From positions 1 to 61,173 of the forward strand of contig JAEUVS010000064.1 of assembly GCA_016786745.1 (NCBI GenBank): a DNA stretch of 61,173 nucleotides, read 5' to 3'. The position numbers and the translations under genes are program-made. Below the pieces are notes generated by a model that ran no database searches, was not told where the DNA came from, and saw only the letters and a program-made list of their open reading frames with translations. Below, piece after piece: positions 37,036-45,729 of this stretch (positions within the stretch are counted from its first letter, which is position 1; each line of letters starts with the position of its first letter). This stretch comes from Chitinophagaceae bacterium. Its GTDB lineage: Bacteria; Bacteroidota; Bacteroidia; Chitinophagales; Chitinophagaceae.

Positions 37036-37910
37036 CCGGAGCAAACGGGCTGTTAGGGCAATCAATCATCAGGCAACTATCAGGAAAAAATTATAAAGTC
37101 GTTGCAACGGGGCGCGGCCCCGACCGAATTGACGGTAAATTCAAAGGCGGCTACTTTTATGAAGCAATTGATATTACCGACGGACCTGCCATAGAAAAAT
37201 TTATCCTTGATCAGAGGCCCGATATAATAGTGCATGCTGCGGCAATGACGCAGGTTGACCAGTGTGAGCTGAACAAACAGGATTGCTATAATATTAATGT
37301 AACTGCTACTCGCTTTATCATCGACGCAGCAAAAGCAATAAATGCACGGTTTGTTTTCGTTTCAACCGATTTTGTATTTGACGGAAACAATGGACCATAT
37401 ACCGAAGGCGATGAACCTGCCCCGGTAAACTATTATGGAAGTACAAAAATGGTTGCGGAGAAAGCGGTGATGGAGTCGGGGCTGAATTGGGCGATCGCCA
37501 GGACCATTCTCGTTTATGGTGTTGCGCCAACGTCCGGCAGATCGAACATCATTGGATTTGTGAAGGACAATCTCGAGGCAAAGAAGCCAATCCGGATGGT
37601 TACCGACCAGGTGCGTACACCAACATTTGTCGATGATCTCGCCGCGGGGATCCTGTTAATCATTGAAAAGAAAAAACAGGGAATATATCATCTGTCAGGC
37701 GAAGAAGTGATGACACCTTACGACATCGCCATAGAAGCGGCAAAATATTTTGGATTGAACCAGGAGTTGATATCGCGGTCTACGTCTGAGGAAATTAAGC
37801 AACCAGCAGTCCGGCCGGTCAAAACCGGTTTCAATATTTCGAAAGCGAAAAAGGAATTGGGCTATCAGCCAAAATCTTTCCGTGAAGGTTTAGAGGCCCT
37901 TTTCGGGTAG
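37017..37910 (+). CDS. SDR, dTDP-4-dehydrorhamnose-reductase-like
   Basis: NAD(P)-binding short-chain/extended reductase of the RmlD-like group, 297 residues. The Rossmann motif appears at once: MEKILVTGANGLLGQS. Further motifs are HAAAMTQVDQCE, VSTDFVFDG, and the YGSTKMVAEKAV Tyr-Lys pair. The start is a GTG inside the end of the S9 peptidase; the fit of the Rossmann start makes this convincing. No other rhamnose genes are nearby, so the substrate is open. Its last 21 bp overlap the convergent ctlX. Confidence 0.88.
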   Translation: MEKILVTGANGLLGQSIIRQLSGKNYKVVATGRGPDRIDGKFKGGYFYEAIDITDGPAIEKFILDQRPDIIVHAAAMTQVDQCELNKQDCYNINVTATRFIIDAAKAINARFVFVSTDFVFDGNNGPYTEGDEPAPVNYYGSTKMVAEKAVMESGLNWAIARTILVYGVAPTSGRSNIIGFVKDNLEAKKPIRMVTDQVRTPTFVDDLAAGILLIIEKKKQGIYHLSGEEVMTPYDIAIEAAKYFGLNQELISRSTSEEIKQPAVRPVKTGFNISKAKKELGYQPKSFREGLEALFG

Positions 37911-38816
37911 ATGTATTTCTGCCATCATGCAGCGGGCACTGCCACCTCCATTCCTTTCAATCGTGTTGAGCGATGAATGAATGATTTTATTGTAGTCTTC
38001 CAGCTTTTTCACCTGTTCTGCAGTAAGCGATTCATACGCCTGTGTAGACATTACTAGAAATTTAGTGCCCTGGCTGTTATTCACCTGGAGCATGTTTCCT
38101 GCGAAATGGTTCATCTGTTCGAGGGTGATAGGAATGATTTCCTTACCAGAATTTTCAATTGTAGTCTTCACTTTCGTCATCTCCTCGTTGTTGCGGATGC
38201 TGTTGAGACAGATGACCACATACCTGTCGGCTACACACATCATGACATTCGTATGGTAGATGGCTTTTCCGTTTTCATCTGCTGCATGAAACGCCACCGG
38301 TTTGTACTTCAACTTCCTGCAAAAATTCCTGAACAGCCTTTCGTCAGTACGCGGTGAGAGACATGCATAGGCAATATGTTTTATCCTGTCGAGCACAATG
38401 CTGCCCGTGCCTTCCAGGAATTCGTCGGCAGCTTCGTGCCCCGTGAAATCAATTGTTCGTTTCACCCGAAACTGCAATCTCACTTTTTCTATTACCTGGG
38501 TTTTGCGCTCAAGCCTGCGGCTGGGCGCAAACATCGGGTACAGGACCAGTGAGCCGTCGCGATGGAACGAAATCCAGTTGTTCGGAAAGATGGAATCAGG
38601 AGTGTGTGGTTCGGGAGTATCGTTAACCACGAGAACGTCAATATTTTTTTCGCGAAGCTTTTCTACGAAAGTTTCAAATTCGTTCAACGCTTTTTGCTGC
38701 ACATCATTTTCTTCCGACATCACCTGGAACGCGTTGTTGACCGCTGTTTCTGAATTAAATAGAAAATTTACCGGCCGTATCATCAGGATATGGTTTGTTG
38801 TCTGCATCAATTTCAA
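37890..38816 (-). CDS. ctlX: Citrulline hydrolase-like CtlX
   Basis: Guanidino-group hydrolase of the arginine-deiminase fold, 308 residues, closest to CtlX, which splits citrulline to ornithine, CO2 and ammonia. Features: HILMIRPVNFLFN at the N-terminus, an acid/His segment (TIDFTGHEAADEFLEGTGSI), YHTNVMMCV, and the catalytic Cys in GGGSARCMMAEI. The start may be the ATG three codons later (MQTTNHI). It follows the arginine-deiminase-like gene by a few bases, suggesting arginine to citrulline to ornithine in sequence. It overlaps the SDR end by 21 bp. Confidence 0.86.
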   Translation of the reverse strand: MKLMQTTNHILMIRPVNFLFNSETAVNNAFQVMSEENDVQQKALNEFETFVEKLREKNIDVLVVNDTPEPHTPDSIFPNNWISFHRDGSLVLYPMFAPSRRLERKTQVIEKVRLQFRVKRTIDFTGHEAADEFLEGTGSIVLDRIKHIAYACLSPRTDERLFRNFCRKLKYKPVAFHAADENGKAIYHTNVMMCVADRYVVICLNSIRNNEEMTKVKTTIENSGKEIIPITLEQMNHFAGNMLQVNNSQGTKFLVMSTQAYESLTAEQVKKLEDYNKIIHSSLNTIERNGGGSARCMMAEIHLPEKGL

Positions 38817-38819
38817 TTT

Positions 38820-40277
38820 TTACTCAATGTCATCTCTCAGGAGCGGCATACTCATACAATGGAAGCCTCCGCGGGCGCGGGAAAGTTCCGCTGAGGGCAT
38901 TACGATCAGCGTGTCTTCCATCTCATCCATATCAGTTTTGCCATTTTCCAGTTGTTCAAGCAAATCTTCGGCCGCAATGATATTGAAACCATTTTCGCGG
39001 AATGCTTCAACTGTTTTATCGTTACGGTCGTAACCGAGCACTAATCCTTCTTTTAGCGCAAGGAGGTTGCAGGAGTCGGTCCACTGTTCCCGCGCATCGA
39101 ATGGAAATTCATTATTCCCGGAGTAAATAAACCTAACCGGTTCGTTGCTTTCGAGATCGTTTTTGCTTATGTCGGCAAGAAGGTCTTCGAGGTTATCGAA
39201 ATATTTAGGGTTCTCTACGTCTTTCTTTTTGAACTGAATAATTTTGAGAGCGTCGTCTTTCTTCACATTGCCTTCAAGAATACGCTGAACGGTATCGGCG
39301 TTTTCGCGTTTCACGGCTTTCCGCGAAAAGCTGCCTAGCAACACCCACACATTTCTTTTCACCTGTGTAAAGATGGTATCGATATGCATGAAGTCACGCT
39401 TCTTGGGAATTTTGATGATGGTAATTTTCTTTACGACATTTTTTTCAAAAAGGATGTTGATGGCTTTGTGCGCGGCTGCCATGGTAGTGCGTTCACTCAC
39501 ACCGATTAAAACATGACTTTCCGTAACAACCATCACGTCACCGCCTTCGAGGGTTATTTTTTTATCATCGCTTTCTTTTGGTAACAGGAAATGCAGGGGA
39601 GTATCAGGCAGTTCGATTATGTTGTCGTGATACTTCCTGAAGAACGGATGGTTGAAGAAGATATATTTTGCGAGAAGGGCTTCGCGTGTTCTTGCCTTTC
39701 GCGCTGGTTTATTTAATAAGATAAAATCGTTGATCACTATGCCTATGTCGCGCGTGAAGATGAAATTAGGAATAGGAGGGAACAGCATGTTGCGGTCGTC
39801 GTCGAGAGAGCCGGTGATAAAGATGTTGGCGAGTTGTACCGCTCCGAACGTGGTGAGTAACTTTTCGGTTTCGTAAGTACAGTTTTCGATGGCGCAGACC
39901 GAAGCGATTAATTTCAGGCGAATTTCCCTGTCTTCGAGGATATCGGCCAGTAGCCATTGCAGTTCTATGACTTTATCGGATTTGAAAAATCCTTTGTGTC
40001 CCGGTTTATAAAAGTTGCGATTGTTTTTTTCGTCGTCTATTTCATGGAGCCGTCCCTTAATAGTGGGGGGATCTAAAAAGTAAAGGAGGATTTTTGTGTA
40101 ATAGTCGTATTCTTTCTTTCTTATTGTATCGAGGTGAACGATGTCTTCGAATAGCCAGTCTTGTGCTTTGGAGGGAACTACTTTTCCGAGACCGCTGTCG
40201 GGACTGTGTACCAGCAATCTTCTCAATCTTCCAATTTCTGATGACACGTTTAGCTGATCGGATTTATGCCTGCCCAT
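38820..40277 (-). CDS. Arginine deiminase-related enzyme
   Basis: About 485 residues of the ADI fold. RRLLVHSPD at the start, FTRDIGIVIND, EGGDVMVV, HIDTIFTQV and the catalytic Cys in GGFHCMSMPLLRD match arginine deiminases, but it is longer than ArcA (about 410) owing to an N-terminal helical part. The start at 40277 (MGRHKSDQLN) is favoured; the frame upstream runs into repeats. Probably converts arginine to citrulline and ammonia, with CtlX next. No arcB or arcC is present, so the pathway would not yield ATP. Confidence 0.85.
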   Translation of the reverse strand: MGRHKSDQLNVSSEIGRLRRLLVHSPDSGLGKVVPSKAQDWLFEDIVHLDTIRKKEYDYYTKILLYFLDPPTIKGRLHEIDDEKNNRNFYKPGHKGFFKSDKVIELQWLLADILEDREIRLKLIASVCAIENCTYETEKLLTTFGAVQLANIFITGSLDDDRNMLFPPIPNFIFTRDIGIVINDFILLNKPARKARTREALLAKYIFFNHPFFRKYHDNIIELPDTPLHFLLPKESDDKKITLEGGDVMVVTESHVLIGVSERTTMAAAHKAINILFEKNVVKKITIIKIPKKRDFMHIDTIFTQVKRNVWVLLGSFSRKAVKRENADTVQRILEGNVKKDDALKIIQFKKKDVENPKYFDNLEDLLADISKNDLESNEPVRFIYSGNNEFPFDAREQWTDSCNLLALKEGLVLGYDRNDKTVEAFRENGFNIIAAEDLLEQLENGKTDMDEMEDTLIVMPSAELSRARGGFHCMSMPLLRDDIE

Positions 40278-40312
40278 AGGTGGGCGAAGGTAACGAATGT
40301 TAGTTTTATGGT

Positions 40313-40560
40313 TGCCGCAGGCAAAAACCACTTTTTAAAGCCAGCCGCAGGCCCCAAAAACTCTTCTTCTTTTTCTTTTCTAAAAAGAAAATAACTCTAT
40401 TAAAGCCAGCCGCAGGCTCAAAAACTCTTCTTTTCTTTTATTCTAAAAAAAAGAAAAACCTCTCTCAATCGCCGGCCGCAGCCAAAAACTCTTCTTCTTT
40501 TTCTTTTCTAAAAAGAAAATAACTCTATTAAAGCCAGCCGCAGGCTCACGCGCCGCAGGC
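40313..40560. repeat. Tandem GCCGCAGGC / T-A hairpin repeat block
   Basis: This fills most of the 316-bp divergent gap between the deiminase and crcB. Units begin AGCCAGCCGCAGGC, then AAAAACTCTTCTTC, then a TTTTCTTTT...AAAAGAAAA hairpin. Two 65-bp stretches (40356-40420 and 40484-40548) are identical, 128 bp apart, with a diverged unit between. No fluoride riboswitch is seen ahead of crcB. A near-consensus TACATTTA box lies at about 40570. Confidence 0.75.
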
Positions 40561-40593
40561 AAAAACCCCTACATTTACTCCTTAAAACTCTCA

Positions 40594-40965
40594 ATGCGTT
40601 TAGCCCTTTTAGTCGGTGCCGGCAGTTTCATCGGCGGCATATGCCGCTACCTCCTGTCGACATTCATTCATTCAAAATCCGGAGCTCCGTTTCCTTACGG
40701 AACACTTGTAGTCAACTTAACAGGCTGCCTGGCCATTGGCATCCTGTATGGAATCATAGAAAAACTATCCATCGATTCAAGACTCTTCCTCATAACCGGC
40801 ATATTGGGCGGTTTCACCACCTTTTCAGCTTTCTCAGGTGAAACTTTTTTGTTAATTAAAGAAGGCAGGTTTATTGCTTCGGTAATGTATGTGCTTATCA
40901 GCGTAGCAGGCGGCGTGGCGCTAACCGCATTCGGCGCGTGGATTTTTAAGTTATCGCTAAGATAG
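40594..40965 (+). CDS. crcB: Fluoride ion transporter CrcB/Fluc
   Basis: Small inner-membrane fluoride channel, 123 residues with four helices; it works as an antiparallel dimer. Family motifs: GSFIGGICRYLL, GTLVVNLTGCLAIGILYG (the conserved Asn of the pore) and GGFTTFSAFSGE with the Phe-box and polar track. Protects against environmental fluoride. It stands before purine nucleoside phosphorylase but probably not in one functional unit with it. Confidence 0.95.
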   Translation: MRLALLVGAGSFIGGICRYLLSTFIHSKSGAPFPYGTLVVNLTGCLAIGILYGIIEKLSIDSRLFLITGILGGFTTFSAFSGETFLLIKEGRFIASVMYVLISVAGGVALTAFGAWIFKLSLR

Positions 40966-40982
40966 CATACCCTGTGGGTTCA

Positions 40983-40990
40983 TATATTTG
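40983..40990 (+). promoter_or_regulatory. Minus-7 box TATATTTG of punA
   Basis: Exact TAnnTTTG match ending 6 nt before the ATG at 40997, so a leaderless transcript is likely. Confidence 0.45.
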
Positions 40991-40996
40991 CATGAT

Positions 40997-41818
40997 ATGC
41001 CTTCCCTGATCGAACAATTGAATGAAACTGTTGCATTTATACGAAGCAAATATCCATCAGCATCCGAAACCGGCATAGTTCTCGGCAGCGGCCTGGGCAA
41101 TTTCCTTAACGAAATTGAAGTAAGGGTCAGCATAGCCTACCAGGATATTCCCCATTTTCCCGTATCAACCGTTACTGGTCACGATGGATGTCTCGTATTC
41201 GGAGAACTGAACGGAACACGGATAGTTGTTATGGCAGGCAGGTTTCACTATTATGAAGGTTATTCACCGCAGGATGTTGTATACCCCGTTCGCGTAATGA
41301 AAATGCTGGGCGTTAAAAACCTGTTTCTTTCCAATGCGGCCGGCGGCGTCAACACATCGTTCAAAGTGGGAGACCTGATGATTATCAAGGATCATATCAG
41401 TATGGCGGTCATCAACCCACTGATCGGAAAAAACGAAGAAACAATCGGACCGCGATTCCCTGACATGAGCGAGCCCTATAGCAGGGACCTCATTGCGAAA
41501 GCGAAGAAAGCAGCGCAAAAACTGGGGATATCCGTTGTGGAAGGCGTTTATTTTGGTGTTACCGGCCCCACTTTTGAAACACACGCCGAATACAGGATGA
41601 TTAAATTGCTGGGTGCCGATGCAGTTGGTATGAGCACCGTGCAGGAAAATATAGTCGCCGTACATATGGGAATGAACGTACTGGCCATAAGCGTCATAAC
41701 GGATATGGGTATCCGCGACGATGACTCGGTAATTACGCATGAAGAAGTGCTGCAGGCAGCCGGGGAGGCCGAACCCAAATTGACAGCTATTTTTAAAGAA
41801 CTTGTTGGAAAATTGTGA
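40997..41818 (+). CDS. punA: Purine nucleoside phosphorylase, trimeric type
   Basis: Splits inosine, guanosine and deoxy forms into base and ribose 1-phosphate for purine salvage. About 273 residues. Motifs: GIVLGSGLGNF for phosphate, GRFHYYEGYSPQDVVYPVR with the active-site His, LSNAAGGVN, and the purine-binding YFGVTGPTFETHAEYRM and AVGMSTVQE. I chose the ATG at 40997 (MPSLIEQLNE); an in-frame TTG three codons upstream overlaps the promoter box. The next gene begins just past its stop. Confidence 0.94.
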   Translation: MPSLIEQLNETVAFIRSKYPSASETGIVLGSGLGNFLNEIEVRVSIAYQDIPHFPVSTVTGHDGCLVFGELNGTRIVVMAGRFHYYEGYSPQDVVYPVRVMKMLGVKNLFLSNAAGGVNTSFKVGDLMIIKDHISMAVINPLIGKNEETIGPRFPDMSEPYSRDLIAKAKKAAQKLGISVVEGVYFGVTGPTFETHAEYRMIKLLGADAVGMSTVQENIVAVHMGMNVLAISVITDMGIRDDDSVITHEEVLQAAGEAEPKLTAIFKELVGKL

Positions 41819-41820
41819 GC

Positions 41821-43857
41821 ATGCACAGACGTCGCTGGCAAATATGTATAATGATTATCCTGTTATCGGCATTGGCAGGCAGTGCAATTGCGCAGCCGGG
41901 CGGTGCACTGAGAAGGTTACCGGGTGGCGGTGGCGGATACCGGGGCTCCAGTGGTGGAAAAAAAGATAGCCTGGAGAGAAGAAACTCGCTACAGGATTCC
42001 ATTACAATCAGCTTCCGTTATATCGATTCAAGCAGGTTACAGAAATTCGACTCCTCTATTTACGATTTCACCCAACGCTTCCCGGTTCCCTGGTATCACT
42101 ATCATTTAGGTAACGTGGGAAACGCCACGCACAGCCTCATCTTTGAACCAATTTTACGCGCAGGGTGGGACCATGGCTTCCACGCGTACGACGACTACAC
42201 TTTCAACGACTACGACACGCGTTTTTTCAACACCACGCGACCGTTTACTGAAATACAATATCAGCTGGGGTCGAAGCTGGAGCAGGTGCTCGGGCTGATA
42301 CATACGCAAAACATCAAACCCAGCTGGAACGCTTCTTTTCAATACAGGTTGATTAATTCTCCGGGTATTTTCCGTAACCAGCACACCAACGATAACAACT
42401 ACCGGTTTACGAACTGGTTTCAAACAAAAAACAAACGCTACCAGAACTTTTTTGTAATAGTGGGGAATAAATTAATGTCGTCAGAAAATGGTGGAATAAA
42501 AGACGACATCAACTATCTCGACAGCGCCGGCGCCTTCGATGAGCGTGGTAATATCCCAACGCGCCTCGGTTCGATAAGCGAGGGCATCTCGAGAAATAAT
42601 TTCTTCACTAATAACATTGCCACAGGAACACGTTATACCAGCGCCAGCTATATCATGCGTCATCAGTATGACCTCGTGGGAAATAAAGATTCAATCGTCA
42701 CCGACTCTACCGTTATCCCGCTGTTTTATCCAAGACTGCGCGCGGAACTTACAACAAGCTTAAAAACCTACAACTACAGGTTTAACGATACACAGGCCGA
42801 TAGCAGTCTTGCCTTTTACAAATCAAACTACAACATCGACACTCCGCATGTTTTCGCGTACCAGGACAAATGGCAGGACCTTACAAACGACTTTTCCATT
42901 TATCAATTCCCTGACGCGAAAAATTCGCAGCAGTTCTTTAAGGCGGGCGCTGCTTTCCAGATGTTGAGGGGTACTTTCGATACAGGGACTGTTACGAACA
43001 GGTATCATAACTTTTTTATACACGGTGAATACCGAAATAAAACCCGTAACCGCAAATGGGATATCATTGCCTTCGGTAATTTTTATGTAAATGGAATGAA
43101 TGCGGGCGACTACGACGCGCGGGTAAGTTTGAAAAGATTAATAAGCCAGAGCATTGGATCGCTGCAACTGGGATTTTCCAATACCAACCGTACTCCCTCT
43201 TTTGTATTCGACAGCACCAGTAGTTTTTACCTGGGTGAATACCGCAACTTTAATAAAGAAAATTACACCGAGATATTCGGCGCCTTCGATATTCCGAAAC
43301 TAAGGGCCAGTGTGCAGGGAAAATATATGCTGATCAGCAACTACACTTATTTCTCGAACTATCGCCAGCCCGAACAATACGGAACACTATTTAACCTGCT
43401 GCAGGTTTCCGCCGAAAAACAATTCAGGTTTGGGAAAAGATGGAACTGGAAATCGTGGGTGGTTATACAAAAGCTAACAGGCAATCCTCCTATAAATCTC
43501 CCTGTATTTCTAACAAGAAATATGATAGGATATGATGGAAACCTCGGCTTCAAAAATTTGTTGACAAGCTTCGGTTTGGAGATCAGGTATTACACTCCGT
43601 ACAAAGCAGACAGGTATTCTCCGCTAATGGGCCAGTTCTTTAACCAGAACGACACGACAATAAAAATGCAGTTGCCTGACATAGCCGCTTATTTTCATTT
43701 CAGGATAAAATCGTTCACCACCTACCTGCGTTTTGAAAATCTTAACGCTTACGATTTTTCTACTAACAAATTCACCCGAAACAATTTGGTATCACCCAAT
43801 TATCCTTACCCGGGGCTCCAGTTAAGGGTGGGAGTGTATTGGACGTTTGTAAACTAA
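41821..43857 (+). CDS. Putative outer-membrane porin
   Basis: About 678 residues. The signal peptide (ICIMIILLSALAGSAIAQ) is followed by a Gly-rich linker (LPGGGGGYRG). A long region of alternating hydrophobic/aromatic strands follows, ending in VYWTFVN, a typical outer-membrane barrel C-terminus. It fits the Bacteroidota putative porin family (PF14121-like). The start at 41821 lies 3 bp after the punA stop; an in-frame GTG overlaps that stop. Solute unknown; purine nucleosides are one guess from context only. Confidence 0.8.
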   Translation: MHRRRWQICIMIILLSALAGSAIAQPGGALRRLPGGGGGYRGSSGGKKDSLERRNSLQDSITISFRYIDSSRLQKFDSSIYDFTQRFPVPWYHYHLGNVGNATHSLIFEPILRAGWDHGFHAYDDYTFNDYDTRFFNTTRPFTEIQYQLGSKLEQVLGLIHTQNIKPSWNASFQYRLINSPGIFRNQHTNDNNYRFTNWFQTKNKRYQNFFVIVGNKLMSSENGGIKDDINYLDSAGAFDERGNIPTRLGSISEGISRNNFFTNNIATGTRYTSASYIMRHQYDLVGNKDSIVTDSTVIPLFYPRLRAELTTSLKTYNYRFNDTQADSSLAFYKSNYNIDTPHVFAYQDKWQDLTNDFSIYQFPDAKNSQQFFKAGAAFQMLRGTFDTGTVTNRYHNFFIHGEYRNKTRNRKWDIIAFGNFYVNGMNAGDYDARVSLKRLISQSIGSLQLGFSNTNRTPSFVFDSTSSFYLGEYRNFNKENYTEIFGAFDIPKLRASVQGKYMLISNYTYFSNYRQPEQYGTLFNLLQVSAEKQFRFGKRWNWKSWVVIQKLTGNPPINLPVFLTRNMIGYDGNLGFKNLLTSFGLEIRYYTPYKADRYSPLMGQFFNQNDTTIKMQLPDIAAYFHFRIKSFTTYLRFENLNAYDFSTNKFTRNNLVSPNYPYPGLQLRVGVYWTFVN

Positions 43858-43887
43858 TGCGGGTTATCGCTTCCTGGTTTCACTTTG

Positions 43888-44289
43888 ATGGAGTACCTTT
43901 ACAACGTGAAAAAAGCCCTTGTTTTACTGCTTGCAGTTGTTTACATCACGCTCACCAGCGGTGTGGCGGTGAATGTTCACTATTGCATGGGTAAAATAAC
44001 CGGCAAAACCTATGGCGTTGAAGCCGATCACCAGTGCGACCGCTGCGGGATGGAAAAAAAATCCGGCTGCTGCGAAACGGAGCATAGACTGGTAAAAGCC
44101 GACGACGATCACATTTATACCCCTTCCGTTGCCGCCAAAGCACCGGTTATCGTAGCTATAACTACCGCATATCCGGCCTTTTTCACCCCTGTAGCAGTTA
44201 CCCCGCCACATGCCACTCCACGCTATCATGCTCCACCAGGCATCCAAACCGATGACCTGTGCGTATTACATAGTGTTTTCAGAATATGA
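43888..44289 (+). CDS. HYC_CC_PP family protein
   Basis: About 133 residues, with an N-terminal hydrophobic signal or anchor (ALVLLLAVVYITLTSG). Then come VNVHYCMGK (His31, Cys33), HQCDRCGMEKKSGCCETE (Cys50, Cys53, Cys61, Cys62) and a Pro-rich tail. These features match the small Bacteroidota family named for its HYC, CC and PP motifs. Metal binding, perhaps copper or another thiophilic ion, is inferred from the cysteines and from the HMA-domain neighbour. A GTG at 43906 (MKKALVLLL if used) is a good alternative start. Confidence 0.78.
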   Translation: MEYLYNVKKALVLLLAVVYITLTSGVAVNVHYCMGKITGKTYGVEADHQCDRCGMEKKSGCCETEHRLVKADDDHIYTPSVAAKAPVIVAITTAYPAFFTPVAVTPPHATPRYHAPPGIQTDDLCVLHSVFRI

Positions 44290-44345
44290 TTCCGGTTTCG
44301 ACGACCAGCTGAAAATCAGAATCTAAATTTCTAAAACACCTATTA

Positions 44346-44891
44346 ATGAAAACATTCTTTTTAATCGCTTTTGCGATATTTTTCACAGCATCCTCCAATG
44401 CCCAGTTTCAGACAGCTAACCTTACAGCCGCCGGGTTAACCTGTGCGATGTGTACCAAAGCGATCCATAATTCTCTTCAGAAACTTCCCGTAGTGGAGAA
44501 AGTGGATGCAGACATCAAAAATTCAGAATTCATTTTAACCTTTAAAAAGGACGCCGTTGTTGACCCCGATTTACTCAAAAAAGCCGTTGAGGACGCCGGA
44601 TTTTCGGTTTCAAAATTGAAACTCACAGGCGATTTCAATGACGTTAAAGTGAACAACGATACCCACATCCAACTCGGAGGAAAGACCTATCATTTTATTA
44701 AAATAAAAGATAAGGTTCTTAGCGGCACGCAATCGATTACAATAGTTGATAAAAACTACGTGTCCTCGAAAGAATTCAAAAAAATTCTTGCTTCAACTGA
44801 TCATCCCTGTGTGGAAACCGGTAAGGCTGGAGAGTGTTGCGAGCGGCTGGGTACGGCCCGCAATGCAAGGATTTATCATGTAACGCTTTAA
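44346..44891 (+). CDS. Secreted heavy-metal-associated (HMA) domain protein
   Basis: 181 residues. The signal peptide MKTFFLIAFAIFFTASSNA is followed by an HMA domain with the metal motif GLTCAMCTKAI (Cys33 and Cys36) and the fold ending FKKDAVVDPDLLKKAVEDAGF. A second, unrecognised region follows, with three more cysteines near the end (HPCVETGKAGECCER). A secreted rather than cytoplasmic HMA protein suggests periplasmic metal capture. It lies between the HYC/CC protein and a beta-barrel, 7 bp before the latter. Confidence 0.85.
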   Translation: MKTFFLIAFAIFFTASSNAQFQTANLTAAGLTCAMCTKAIHNSLQKLPVVEKVDADIKNSEFILTFKKDAVVDPDLLKKAVEDAGFSVSKLKLTGDFNDVKVNNDTHIQLGGKTYHFIKIKDKVLSGTQSITIVDKNYVSSKEFKKILASTDHPCVETGKAGECCERLGTARNARIYHVTL

Positions 44892-44898
44892 GTTTTGC

Positions 44899-45729
44899 AT
44901 GATGAAAATTAATGGCTTTATCAAAGCGTCCCTCTTTTTGGGAGGGATGCTTTTTACCTTGAATACCATTGCGCAGGAACTCTATGTGTTCACCGAACCG
45001 GCATCTAACATGCCGTCAAAATCCGTCAGTATAAAGCTTGCTGCCAAGCTGGGAGAACACGAGGCGCCGTATAAGTTCATGCAGCGCTACACGCCTGAAT
45101 TGATGTTCGGACTCAACAAAAACTGGATGGTGCACTTTGCGCCCACTTTTTCGAACATGTTTACAAGCAACCAGCGATGGGAGTCGGTAAGAACATATGC
45201 AAAATACCGCTTCTACTCAAACGATGAGGTTCACCGGCATTTTCGGATGGCTGCATTTGGAAAGGCATCATACAGCAGGAACCTGGCGTTGTTCGATGAA
45301 ATTAATATCGAAGGCGATCAAAGCGGCATTGAAGGAGGTGTAATATTAACCCAGCTATGGAACCGGCTGGCGCTGTCGTCTACGCTGGGTTACGCCCACT
45401 CGATGCCCAGCAAGAAGGCAGGGATTTCGTTGTTTCTCCCCGACGATGCGTTCGATTTCTCGTTGTCGGCCGGATACCTGGTTTTTCCCTTGAATTATAC
45501 AAGCTATAACCAAACTAACCTGAATGTATATGCGGAGTTGATTGGACAGCGATCGCTGGATATGAAAAAATATGTTATCGATTTTGCACCCGCTATACAA
45601 CTGATTTTTAACAGCAACCTGAAGATAAATTTCGGATACAGGTTCGAGCTGAAGAACAGTTATATGTACCGGATGATGCCAAAGACGTACCTGGTGAGTA
45701 TCGAGCGCACATTTTTAAAGGTGTGGTAG
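44899..45729 (+). CDS. Outer-membrane beta-barrel of metal cluster
   Basis: 276 residues with a signal peptide (IKASLFLGGMLFTLNTIAQ). The mature part has alternating aromatic strands (YAKYRFYSNDEVHRHFRMAAFGKASYS ... SIERTFLKVW), as expected for a 10-14-strand outer-membrane barrel. Related barrels often occur beside HYC/CC and HMA proteins. Gap to the HMA gene is 7 bp, so it is co-transcribed. It may pass metal or a metal chelate, but this is inferred from context. It ends at 45729, with the convergent ATP-grasp-like gene starting its stop at 45730. Confidence 0.75.
   Translation: MMKINGFIKASLFLGGMLFTLNTIAQELYVFTEPASNMPSKSVSIKLAAKLGEHEAPYKFMQRYTPELMFGLNKNWMVHFAPTFSNMFTSNQRWESVRTYAKYRFYSNDEVHRHFRMAAFGKASYSRNLALFDEINIEGDQSGIEGGVILTQLWNRLALSSTLGYAHSMPSKKAGISLFLPDDAFDFSLSAGYLVFPLNYTSYNQTNLNVYAELIGQRSLDMKKYVIDFAPAIQLIFNSNLKINFGYRFELKNSYMYRMMPKTYLVSIERTFLKVW

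Noticed and set aside
40313..40560. CRISPR array
   Set aside because: Units are few, contain internal hairpins and T/A runs, and have no unique spacers of constant length; no cas genes nearby.
40278..40593. Fluoride riboswitch upstream of crcB
   Set aside because: The crcB-motif core is not visible; the gap is filled by repeats.
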